Shown here: positions 1 to 11,413 of the stretch, one piece after another
Numbering within the stretch: position 1 is the first letter of the stretch
Layout: the number at the start of each line of letters is the position of its first letter
NCBI GenBank assembly: GCA_000708835.1
Contig: DF237467.1
Coordinates: forward strand, 5,770-66,156
From: Klebsormidium nitens
Lineage: Eukaryota; Streptophyta; Klebsormidiophyceae; Klebsormidiales; Klebsormidiaceae
DNA length: 60,387 bases
Reading direction: 5' to 3'
The notes under the pieces: model-generated
Seen by the model: the letters and a program-made list of their open reading frames with translations, nothing else
What the model was told of the DNA's origin: nothing
Database searches by the model: none
Translations under genes and position numbers: made by a program

Positions 1-852
1 CTTGTTGACCCGGGTGTATGTGTGTGGCTCAGTAACTTTGAAGCACTCTCTTGACGCACTGTTGTGGTTCAGCAAACGCAATGCACAGGTGTGAAATATC
101 TCTTTTTGAACAGAGTTTGTGGGTCATATGGTTAAAGAACAGACTTCTTCGAAGAATCCCGTCCTTCTTAGAACATAGCTTTTGAGCCCGTGTCAAATCT
201 GTAACCTTGAAATGTCTGCATGCAAGTTTGTCGTGGAATATTGCTTTCATAGCTGACTTTCTGTAAGATCGTTTCTCAAGAAAACTCGTGACCACATTCT
301 GTAATTTTGCTTCATCTCTTGTAATTCGTATACGTTCTTGTTCTGATCGGAAGCTATGGGGGGTGGGCTGTCTCAAGCCGGAGTATTCTTCCATTTCGAC
401 GAAGCCTCAATATCAGCAGAGAAGCCCGAGTACTTGTTTCTATCTGGGCTGCGGCAGTATGTCTCCATGAAAACTCTGCAAGATGACGTCACTTTAGACA
501 AAAAACTTTGTGTCCCGCTTGTACTCTCGCAGAAAGCGGCCGTTTAATATTTCTTGATAGTGAGTTCCGCTTGTCAAGCTATTGAGCTCAAACGGACAAA
601 CGACGGATAAAGAGAGGGCTTGTGTTTTCCAAAAGCCCTCAATTTGAAACCACGCCAACTGGGCGGGCAGCTATACCCGTTTCCGGACCAACCTCTGTTT
701 CGATACGATTTGTTGGATCAGTCCCATTTCCTTCCTTCAGTCGACCACCCTTAGGAATCTGTGAGGTTAACGAGTGAGTAGATTTCTCATTCAGTGCACT
801 ACAAAGAAACGCATGTAGTTCCTGAACCTCTGGATCCTGTTCATTCCCTCAG
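1..852. other. 5' flank or intron of the ankyrin-GT2 gene
   Basis: No exon can be proved here. An ATG at 356 opens a reading frame starting MGGGLSQ, which fits the N-myristoylation pattern (Gly2, Ser6), and it runs to a good donor (gtatgt) at 457. It would end in phase 2, while the ankyrin exon at 853 starts in phase 0, so a further exon would be required and I do not see one. The open frames on the minus strand look like chance. Confidence 0.4.
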
Positions 853-3800
853 GGCCACGCCCACGTCATCACGTGGCTCGTCAACAACGGCGCTGACATC
901 AACGTCATCAAAACGGACGACTGGAACGATTCGTTGCTGCACTATGCCGCCGCAAACGGACACCAAGAGTGCGTCGAAACGCTGCTTTCCGTAGGGGCGG
1001 ATCCGACTGCGACCAATTTCGAGGGGGCGACCCCCGCGGATCTCGCCAGAAAGGGGGGTTACGGTGACCTGGCAAAGATACTGATCGAAGCGGCGTCGGA
1101 CTGGATTCGGCGCGAGTCGTTCCGCATGACCGCACTACAACTGAAGGAGGACGCAGGTGGGTGAGCTTTTGGATTCGCCATCGAAGTCGAATCAGATCTT
1201 ATAGCCCAGATGGAGATTTCTGCAGATTGGATACACCTGGAAAAGCACTGGAGTACGTACGTCAGTGAAAAACTACTCATGGGATTGAGGTCCTGCGATC
1301 ATGCCGCCATGATTCTTTACGATCTGGCGCCAGATCGCTAGTGAAGTAGAGCTCTCTTGTCTGCCCTTCACTTGCAAGATAATCGCAAACCACATTGAAG
1401 AGAGGTGCTCAAAAAGTGATCGGCCATCACGCAGCAGTGAGAACTTCTATCTTTCTTTGATGTCACCTTCCGTTGTTTACTTTTGTTTGAGGAGATACCG
1501 AGCCACACGGCTGAGTCGCGCAGAGCACGACAACCACTCAATCCTGGCCCCTGAACCAACCCATCAAGTCACTTCTCTCCGGTCTCTTGACTTATGTAGA
1601 TTTTCTGATGACCCCCCCTCACCTTGCAGAGATGCACAACGACGGTCTGGGCAGCTCCTTCCGGCGCGAGGTGGCGCAGCTCGACCGGATCCTGAACGAG
1701 GCCGCTGGGCCACCCCCAGAAGGCGAAAACAACGACCGCCTGAGCACTATCGACGAGAGCGGCAGCAGTTTTGGCACGGGGCCGCACAGCGAAAACAGCG
1801 GCCCGCACAGCGGCCCGATTAGCGGTTCATCCGTTTCGGGGGGGTCGTCCCCCGACTCGCGGCCGCTCTCGGCGGCGTCCCCCCCGAACGAGCTGGAGAT
1901 GGCGAGCCTGGCGCGGGAGTACAACCTGAAGCCCGCCAGCCAGGTGCAGCTAACCGTCGCGGTTAAAACGCACCCGGAGCCCAAACCCGAGGAGGTTAAG
2001 AAGGCGGACACCCCGAAAGACGTGGACAAGGACGTTCCGGAGGACTCGTGGATCATCGCGAACCGGAAAGAGCCAGAGGGGTGGTCTTCCATGCGGAAGG
2101 AACACACACCGGAAGACGAGAGGACCTTCAAAGAGTATATTAACCGCGGGTGGGAGGGGTTGGGAACTGAGGGAACACAACTGCGCAGCGGTTGGCCGCT
2201 GTTCCGCGCATCGGCGATCGTGTGCCAGTCGCTGGGGGTGATCTACATTGTGTGGCGCGCGATCCGCACGTTCAACATCGAGTCGCTGTGGCTCAGCGTG
2301 CCGTTCTACATGGCCGAGCTGGTGTCGTTTATCCCGTCTTTCATCTTTTGCCTCGAGGTGAGCGGTTTTGTGGGCAGATATTTGTCTCGTCTGAAGTAAC
2401 CAAAGTTTGACTTGGCAACTCTTATCGAGAGGAATGTACTCGAAGCGGTTCGACCTCGCGGCAATTCTTGTAATACAAGACTTTGTGCTTCTTTGATTCT
2501 TCTTCTTTGTGCTTCTTGATTCTTCTGCATCTTAAGAAAGCAGTCAAGAATGAAATGAGGAAATGGGTTTTCGAACCTTGTGAAAACAATACGAGTGTCT
2601 TCTCGTAGACGTTGGGACCCGTTTTTTCGCCGCTTTCGACGGAAGTTCTGCAATTTTGGCTTCGGGGTCTCGCAGCAGAGTTCCAAATCAATTCGCTCGG
2701 GACTTCACTGCCGTCAGCATTCACGCTCGACCCTTGACGCAAGTTCTAGTTTGGAGACCTCTTTCGTTATCAGAGGAGTAAGAGTGACATGTCCCATTCG
2801 CCAAGAACTCGCACGTCTTACGACTCTTTCTAACTCCCCTCCCTCTCTCCCCCAGGTCTGGTGCCCCGCATACCGCCCCCCCCGCAATCTCTCCCAGATG
2901 GACGGACTCACCGAGGCCGACTACCCGTCGGTTGACATCATCATCGTCTGTTACTCGGAGCCCGTAGACATCGTGGAAGCCACCGCTTGCGCTGCGCTCA
3001 ATCTGGACTACCCCGCCGATAAGCTGACGGTGTATATCTGCGACGACGGCAAGAAGGACGAGATGCGCGCCATGGCGCACAGACTGGAGTTCCAGCGCCG
3101 CTACCTCAAGCGCCAGGCGCCGCTGATCTACGTCAGCAGAACCAAGGTGGGTGACGTCAGCGGGGGCGCGTTGGGGTGGTTTCGGTTCGCTCTTCTCGAG
3201 CGTTGCGTCTGTTGGTAAAATGCCATATTTGGTAAAATGTGGTGGTCAAAGGGTCGGGTCGCAAGAAAGATACATTAAGAGTCCGCTTGTCATAACTGTT
3301 GACGCCAGCAGGACTGACGCAGCAGCAACGCAAACTGGTCAGTGGACCTTCTAAGAGACGCTCAAGAGTAGCAAACTTTCAACGTCTCTTTTTTAACCTG
3401 GCCGCAGGTCAAGGGGATCTCCCACCACGCCAAGGCCGGAAACATCAACAACCTGCTCCTCAAGGGGGGAGCACGTGGCGACTTCGTGGTCGTTTTTGAC
3501 TGCGACATGATTCCCAAGCGGGAGTTCCTCCTACGAACAATCCCGCACTTCTTTCGGACTAAGCCTGGCGGGGGCTGGGAGCAGAAGAACCGGGCCGGCT
3601 TCTTGCAGACTCCACAGGCAAGTCATACGCCCGAGAATAGTTGACCCTGACGAGCTGATTGTGCTCTGTGATTTTGGGTCGAGTATACTCGCTGCTGGGC
3701 TCTTGTTTAAAGGATGACCGCATTCTCGGTTTGAATCTTCATAAATTCAGACGGGGCTGCTTCAAGTCTGCCTTAGGAGGCCAAAACAAAGAACAGTGCT

Positions 3801-6800
3801 CGACGTCAAAGGTTTTGTGCCTTCGCCCACAGCAGGTGCAATATGCAGAAAAGTTCGTCACTTAAAAAATCGAGTTGCCCAATTGCAGCTGCAGCGAGAT
3901 GCACAACCCGTCTAAAAGAGCGAAGAAACTTACAAACTAGGTTTGAAGCAGACGGCTGACGCAATTTGTTCGACAGGACTTCTACAACTTGGAAGCCAAC
4001 GACCCGTTCGGCAACCGCGCCCGCTTCTTCTACGGCCCCATGATGCAGGGCCGCGACGGCGTGGGCAGCTGCCCCTGCGTCGGCACAGGCGTCATCTTCC
4101 GGCGCGAGGCGCTCATCTCGATGGGCGGCCAGGTGGGCAGCCTGATGACGTTATCCTGACGCGGACATAGCACGCGTCGTGTGGTTCAACTCTCCAGGCA
4201 GTTCTTCCGCAGAGTTTGCGCTTGGGTTTCCCATCTAGTCAGGCAGTGGGTTATACCTGCTCCGCTGGCAGAGCTTTTGACGGTTGGGAAGAATCTCAGT
4301 ATGCTGGTAGTTGCTGGCTCGTTACGCAGAGGCACAGGTCAGAGTGGGATTCAGCAGCTACATTTGCGGTCACTTTCAGAGCAATCAATCTTGCTTCCAT
4401 CAGTAGCAAGGTTCGAGCACGGATATAACTGCACTCTTAACGCATCTTTCGGAAGGGGCTCCCAAGCTGCTTGCCCAGAGCCTCCTTTGCGTTTTTCACT
4501 CCTTCTAACTCTTTCAACCGGACTTTCAAGCCTCAAGCTCTTGTGAAACGTCTCAATCACCGCGTTCTTTCTCCAGGCGTACGGCAGCATCACGGAGGAC
4601 TACAACTCGGCGATGGGCCTGCTGGGCGGCGGCTTCTCCAGCATGTTCCTCAACGAGCTGCTCATCTTCGGCATCGCGCCCGATGACGTCATGACCGTGC
4701 TCACGCAACGTCAGCGGTGGGCGATGGGCAGCCTGCAGATCCTCTGCCTGGACAACCCGCTGCTCAACGGGGGGCTCACCATACCGCAGAGTCTCCTCTT
4801 CTTCCAGGTAAGGATTCAGAGTCCAAGATCTGAGCGCTGACAACTAAAGAAGTGTGAGGATTTCAGGAACCTTGACCAGCGGTGTCTCGAGGGAGCTTCA
4901 AAGCGTCGCAGTTTCATATCGTTCCCCGCTTTTGGCCTCAAGCATTTTGACAGGCGTTTGGTTGCGAACGGTCACTGTTGATAAGGTATGCTTCGCAAAA
5001 TGTCAATGGAATCGGTACTTTCTGCAAAGCTTTAAAGTCTTTACCTGGAATGCGGCCTGTACTGCCCTATCCGATTCACGATGGGCCTTCACAGGGTTCC
5101 AATGAGGCTCCGGCCACTGCCTCTGCAACTTCTCAGAACCGGTCGTGAAGCTCCTTCACTTTGAGTCCCTTTAACGCCATATTCCGCGACCAATACTAAC
5201 CGAAGCAGCTTAAGCAGCTTCAGACACTGCGGTTTTAGACTAACCATGACCCACTTTTTCTTCTGCAGTCGTGCATACAATACACTCTGGCGCTGCCGAC
5301 TCTGCTGATGGCCCTTGTGCCCATCCTGTTTCTGTTCTCGGGCATCTCGCCAATCCACGCCAAAGTGCACGAGTTCCTCGTCTTCTTCATCGGCTACTAC
5401 CTCGCCAACCGGATCATGCTCTTCCTCGCTCACAGGTAAGCGGGAAACGGCCCTTGTCAAGTCTAAAACTCACAGAGGTTCTTTATGTAACCATGGGCTC
5501 TTTGAACGAAACGGAACAGCGGAACGGCCGCGGGTGGGGATAGGAGGGAGATCGAGATTGCTCCTGCGTTTTTTCAAAGAGGATGCCCAAAGCTTGACAC
5601 ATGCCGCATCTGCAGGCTTATCACCGTTTTGTTCTTTGATAAACGTTCCGAAGTAGCATTGGAAAGCTTTGCATAAGAGGGAACGTTTTCCACCGAATCA
5701 TACTCGCTCGATGGATGACAAAAGTCAAGTCCCTGTTGGCTCGACACCACATTTGGACATGTTCTTTCCATGTGGGTGCCCAACGCTTGTCACAGAGAAC
5801 AAGTGAACGTTTCAATATCGACGCATCTTAGAGGCGACCGAAATTAGGTCCCTGCTTCCAAGGCCTTGACGGTAGATTTGTACCTTTTCGTTCCAAGGGG
5901 TGCTAAAACAAAATGGATAATTGCCATGGCTATACTTTACGTCTGAACGTTTTCGTTCCAGGGGGGTGCCCAACGCGGGCATGGAGATGTGGCGCGGGTC
6001 GCAGCAGTGGGTGTGGCTGGTGCCCAACAACCTGGTGTCCTGCTGGAAGGCGTTCTCCACCGAGCTCGCCATCTTCAAGTTCTTCAAGCTCGGCAAGGTG
6101 AGCGCGTAACGCGTTGCCGTCTGCTTACATGGGCGGCGGATTTTGACGACCATCAGCAAGTGCTCAGTTTCGGCGTCAGAAACTTCCTCTTGTCATACTG
6201 TTGGACGCGCCTGCGGCTCCGGATTTTTTAGAAAGTGCCCGGATTATCCGTGTACACCACCCTTTTGAGAAGACAGTTATGGGTACCTTGCCCTTAATGG
6301 CTACTCTGACACGGGCATCTTTTGTCGTTCAGCTCGGTTTCACCGTGACCAACAAAGACGGTAATGACGACTGGAGGGAGGCCTTGAAAGTGACGTGGCC
6401 CTTTTTCACTTACTACATCGGGATGACGGCAGGGATCATCTATACCATCGTGTTTGTCGGCATCGGGAGCTACGGCATCGAGGTAAGAAGTCTGCCGCCC
6501 CGACTGCGTGTCTCAGGAACTTTGCTGGCCAGTTTCTTCCTAAAGAGCAGGCGTGTCGTTGTTACGTGGAATGTACCTCTTAGGAAAACACCGAGCTACT
6601 TGTCTGATTTAAACTCTTCCTTGTGGTCAGACCGCGCAGCGCTTGAGTCTTGGGAAAGAACTGGCATCGCATGAATCGTCACTGACTGAACGCGATCGCA
6701 CCGAGTTGACGCCTTTTCTTTTCCTCTTGCTTTTCTAGGCTGCAGCTTCCCGAGTTGTGGCTTTCGCCTGGGGGATCCTCGTCTGCATGTACATCTGGCC

Positions 6801-9605
6801 GGTAAGAGGCCCCGACCGCTCCGCTCGATCTGAGGTAACATTCAATCGACGGCATCACAGAATGGCGTCTACCAGTCCCGATGCTGACTTTGCCCGTCTG
6901 CTATACGCACAAAATGTAATTTTGGCTTTTTCTTGTTATGAAACGCGACTCAAATACTTCTCGCACGAATCTCGTCACGATGTCCAAAGAGACGTTACCA
7001 GAGGAATCAGAGATTACGGGAGCATGCCCCATATTCTGGCGCCAACGGGCGGCGCTTGCAAGCCGCACTTGTCCTTTTCTTTGGTCTCCCCCTTCGTTTC
7101 GTGCCTTCGTTCTACTTTCCTTCCATCACGCCTGCAAAATCCTGCTTAGCTTACGACCATCATAAAGGTCTTGCTTCCGCTCGTAGGACACCGTTAGACA
7201 GACGCCGCCTCCACAAACCGCCTTGCATGCGCACGTGCTGTCGTCGATCCCTGCAAGCAATGATATCTCAATATTTTCTGATAATTTCGCAGTCTTCTTG
7301 CTTTCTACAAAAGAGATTCATGAAAAGCAGGCGAGCATCTAAATCTCAGGAGAGAGTTGACCCTATTGACCCAAGAGAGAGAGAAACTCTGTGTGAGCAG
7401 AGGGAGCAAAAAGGAAAACAATGACGAGGCTCCCCCTCTTACTGAAATGCCTTCCGGTTTCTCTTTTCCTGCTTCGCAATCTACGTTGATCAGTCGGTGA
7501 CATCCCCCGGCCTAAATATTTCTGCAGCCCATCGAAGGATCCCCGCCGATCTCCAATATAAGCTGGTTGCATGGGGCCAAGCACACGGGCGGCGCCGTCA
7601 AGTGGGAAAACGACACGTCACTGGCCTCGCCCGGCTCTCACGCCTCTCCTAAAACCCCCGGACCGGCGCGGCGGCTGTCTTTCCAGCGCCTGAAGTCCTT
7701 CGGGCGAATGCCGTCCATCAAGAAGCAAAATGTCGAGGATTTGGAAGGTGAGCTATCACTGGGCGTCGGCGTGTTTCGGACGTCACTTTGCCGACGGCGT
7801 CTACACATTCCGGTCAGCAATTTGACGAAGATATCGTTTACCGTGATGTTTGAAAGAAAAGGTGTCACGCTCACCACAACGAACACCATTCTCACGTTTG
7901 CAAGGTTGAGTGTTCGACGCACTAACTAGTACATTGTTCTGGTCGTAGGGCTCTCACCATTCAGAGCTAGGGACCAGGGTCAAATCATGGGCAGTCTCGT
8001 GCGTTCGGAATGACTTGATCGGGTCTAACTTGGAACAGGGATCAGGCTGGCTCGTGACTCGTAGATCTGAGCCAATGAACGGTGAAACAGCCCTGTCATT
8101 CTAAACCCTGCCAATGCTCTCTTACAGCGCCCCAGATTGCAGAGGCGATCGCGATCGTGCCGTCGACTCCCGGCCGCAACGGCCTCCTGATGACACGTCA
8201 GCAAGTAATCCCGATCGAGGAGCGTGAGCTCAGCCTCCTGTACCAGATGGTCCGCAAAAACGAGACCGGGGGACAACCGGTCGTGTCTCCGGCCTCAAAC
8301 GCCCCCGCAATGTCCCCGGTTGAGCTCCCCCGGTCAGCAATTCCCGAGGAAGAGGAGCTGGAAACGGTAGCGGTAAAGAGCCCGGTTGTTACCCCGCGCG
8401 GGAGCCCCACCGAGAGTGACACGTCATCGGAGCGGTCGAGCAAGATGGAGCAGTTCAAGAAGATGCAGGGCATTAGCCTCATGTCACTGGACGGCGCAGC
8501 AGACGTGGCGGTAAGCGGCCGCGTAATAACGCTTATGGCTCCGCTCTTTCAGCGGGCGCTGGAAGTAATGGAATCGGTTTACAGCCAGAGGTGGGGACCG
8601 TCCGATTGCCTTAGGTCTGTTCTGAAGCCGTTTACGCGCGCTCGGCCGCTATAGCACCGTCAGACTCTGGTCGCCCTGCGGATGAAAAGGGCTGTGGATT
8701 TGGAACTTGGAAAGTCTTCCTGACTTTCTTCCTCGCGCATCCAACTGTTTGTATCGAAGTTTTCCCTTGCGGATAAACGATGCTCCCTTCCAATCCAAGG
8801 CGTCACCTCGAAGCAACACCTCTGCTTGAGCCCGTTCAAACAATATGCACTCATCTCGTCTTTCGTTTCTTGCCAGATCGACATCGCCGACCAAAGCCCT
8901 GAGAACCCCATCGAGGACCCGCGCGCCGCGCACGCGCGCAACCCGCTCGGCGCGCTCCTCACCGGCCGCCGCGTGGGGCCGGCCGCGCTCAACGCCCCGG
9001 CCGCGGCAAAAAAGTCGCCCATCTCTAGGGCACTGGACGCGCTCGCGCTCCCGACCCCACGCGCACCCGGGCCTACTGCGCGCGCGGAGCCCGCGACGCC
9101 CGTCATGCCGTCGCCAAAGGTCGCGACGCCCCCAGTCGCGATCGAAGAGTATTACTCGCTCGTGACGCCGCGGCTCCGCGCGCGCACCTCGCCCCAGCTG
9201 CGCGCGCGCATCTCGCCGCAACTGCGCCCGCGTTCGGGCGCGAGCACGCCGAGGAGCGCGCGCGCGTCGCCGCGCGTGAACAACCTGGAGGAGGTCGTCC
9301 TGGCGTCGCCGCTGCTCCTCGGCGCGGGCCGGAAGGAGAAGGACTGGCCGAGCGACAACGAGAGCGAGGGATTTGAGGAGTTCAAGGAGAAGATGACGAC
9401 CCGGGCAACGTACATCGACCACGCGAGCCTGCACGCGCGCCCGGTGTTTGAGCTCAAGGCCGCGAAAACCGCCGGGGGGGAGGGCATGCGGCCCCACGTG
9501 ACATTCGTCGTGGTGAACACGCTGCTTCTGGCCGGTTTCATTGCTGGGGGGGTGGTTTACGTGTTCAAACTGTCGCTCGACAGCAGCTGGCTGGGCATTC
9601 ATTGA
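853..9605 (+). CDS. Ankyrin-repeat / cellulose-synthase-like GT2 membrane glycosyltransferase (5' partial)
   Basis: Exons read: 853-1156, 1630-2357, 2856-3146, 3408-3617, 3977-4132, 4577-4807, 5269-5435, 5962-6097, 6333-6482, 6739-6801, 7528-7747, 8128-8510, 8877-9605; all phases agree, giving 1255 residues to the TGA. Order: ankyrin repeats (853-1156, LLHYAAANGH); a Pro/Ser-rich linker; two membrane segments (about 2200-2357); the GT2 core with DDG (exon at 2856), DCD (3408 exon), TED and QRQRW (4577 exon); further membrane segments; a GFTVTNK motif (6333 exon), as in bacterial-type cellulose synthases; a long low-complexity tail; and a last membrane helix near the C-terminus. The family moves sugars from nucleotide-sugars onto a growing beta-glycan across the membrane; the product here is unknown. 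No PilZ domain is seen. The first ankyrin exon starts in phase 0 after a cag acceptor, so upstream exons are missing or lie before the window. The intron at 3618 begins with GC. Confidence 0.9.
3618..3976 (+). other. GC-AG intron of the GT2 gene
   Basis: The coding exon ends ...CTCCACAG and the intron starts gcaagt, the classic GC donor consensus; it ends cgacag before GACTTC. No in-phase GT donor keeps the GT2 reading frame, and the flanking coding sequences join into continuous family-like protein (LQTPQ then DFYNLEA). Confidence 0.8.
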
Positions 9606-11413
9606 CGTGTTGTACCGGCTGGATGGTCACGGGTTGCTGCCGTTCGCTAAATAAAAGGCGCCTGATGACGTGATAAAAGGCGGAAGAGATAGACAGGCGT
9701 TGCCACGTAAGGATAAAGAACGGATGAAGCAAAGAAGGTGGTGCTTGGGACTCACTAATAACTTGGTTTCCGTCAGCGAAAGCTGGAAACTTTACCATAA
9801 ACTTCGTTAAGCACTAGCAAATTTATCTGAGTTGAGTCGATCAAGTAAGTGATTCGAGGTGCAGACTGACGTCCCCTTATCACTGCGGGCGTTGCATCCG
9901 CAAAATAAACCCGTCAACTACTAGACATCTGATCATTTGAGGCTATTTAGTTGAACCACGTAGCTTCTGATCAAAGTTGAAACCAAGATTGTGAAGGTGA
10001 ATATATATTCTAGGTCCAGTTTCCATTTCCGTCAACACGGCGTACGTCTCAATCAGAACCAGATTGGTTGAATCGTAAAGAATTGGATAGAATCCAGGAT
10101 CGAGGAGCTGCATGCGTTCAATGTGCAACTTGCGCTCGCGCGCATGTATAGGTCGCTGTATCAACTTGCCGCAGAATCACCGAATGCAGCTCTAATTTTG
10201 GAGTTTGTCTTTCAGTGTACAAGCAGCTGAGCATCTGTCGTACATACAATCTCGTTAAATGAGGTCGAGCTCATGGCCGTCATGTGCGGTAGTTGCCAGT
10301 GCCGGCGCATTAGTACAGCGCCGCTAGCTAGCTAGCTGCACAATGTCTCACTGAGTCAGACTAGCTTCGGTACCGCTGACCGCAATCGTTTAGCTTAATA
10401 CATACATACATCACATTGTAAAGCCCGTTATAAAGCCCCATGCTTCGGATACCGAAGCGCCTGGAGCTTGATTGAGTACATGGGGCCGTTTTTTCCAACA
10501 AGCTAGCTGGTTGACCTGCATGCAAGATCTTATCGAGATTTCGAAACGGAAATGAGCCGCGTCACGAGTACTAAATCGATTGACCTAGCTACACCTCTAA
10601 CCCTTCAATCCAACCAGTTATTGACCTTCAGACTACCTATAGTCGCGTCATTTACTGGCTATTTCCGCTTGAGTCTTTCGTTGACCGTACGTCGCCGTTA
10701 TTAGCAATCACATCATGGCATCCGATCTTGCAGATCGCGATGATGCTCAAATTTGTAGACCGTCTCGACGGTCTTTTGGAGATTCAAAATATGCAAATGA
10801 TTGAATTGCGGCGGCATGGCAGCCATGTATCATTCATGGTATCAAGCACTACTCAGTAGCCCGCCAGACAAAGATGTAAATGCAAATCTTGAAGGGGCCG
10901 CCGCGCGCGACACCGGCGCCCGACGTCGTTCCGCTCAACGCGGTGAACTAAAATCAAGGCGGCCAAAGTGCATGGGTCGGACTTGGCAACGGAGAGGCAA
11001 ATGAAGTTAGAGTCGGGCTTGGCGAGCATGCATAGTTGCTTAACGTACTTGTGATGTTTAATCTCGACGAAGATTTGGAATGCATTCCAGTTCATGGGGG
11101 AACTGCACAGACCTGTGTGCAGTTCTGTCACGTCCGACCTGACGTCAAATGTGCTAAGCTGATCTACCCATGACTCTCAGTCTGCCCTTGCCTATCCTAG
11201 CTCAACCAAGCAATTCGCCGCTGCGAGAACATTCTTTTTGAGAGACAGTCCTACCTTCTGAGGAACGTCTAAGGAACTTGATCTATACAGGACTGCCATG
11301 GACGAGAATGCCTCGACCTCAAATGTGAAATCTATACATGTCAAGGAGGTGTGCTCGTTTGGTTGCCTCAGACTGAGTGTGTCTCATTAGCAACCAGACA
11401 GAAGCTGCACCGT
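9606..11413. other. Intergenic region between convergent GT2 and DCC genes
   Basis: This holds the 3' UTRs of two convergent genes. I see no exon with family resemblance. A short self-complementary run of ctag units lies at about 10323-10336, and short cata repeats at about 10400. The open frames are short and unsupported. Confidence 0.6.
9650..9655 (+). promoter_or_regulatory. Possible polyadenylation signal AATAAA
   Basis: An AATAAA hexamer lies 45 bases after the GT2 stop codon. Position fits a 3' UTR signal, but plant and algal signals are loose, so it is only suggestive. Confidence 0.35.

Noticed and set aside
1619-2131. 170-codon open frame on the minus strand
   Set aside because: It mirrors the GC-rich linker exon of the GT2 gene, which is supported by phase on the plus strand.
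8649-9602. 317-codon open frame on the minus strand
   Set aside because: It is antisense to the last GT2 exon. High GC removes stop codons, and the Arg-rich product has no domain.
10321-10337. gctagctagctagc run as a possible regulatory palindrome
   Set aside because: It is a short simple repeat; similar self-complementary runs (for example near 60245) occur without gene context.
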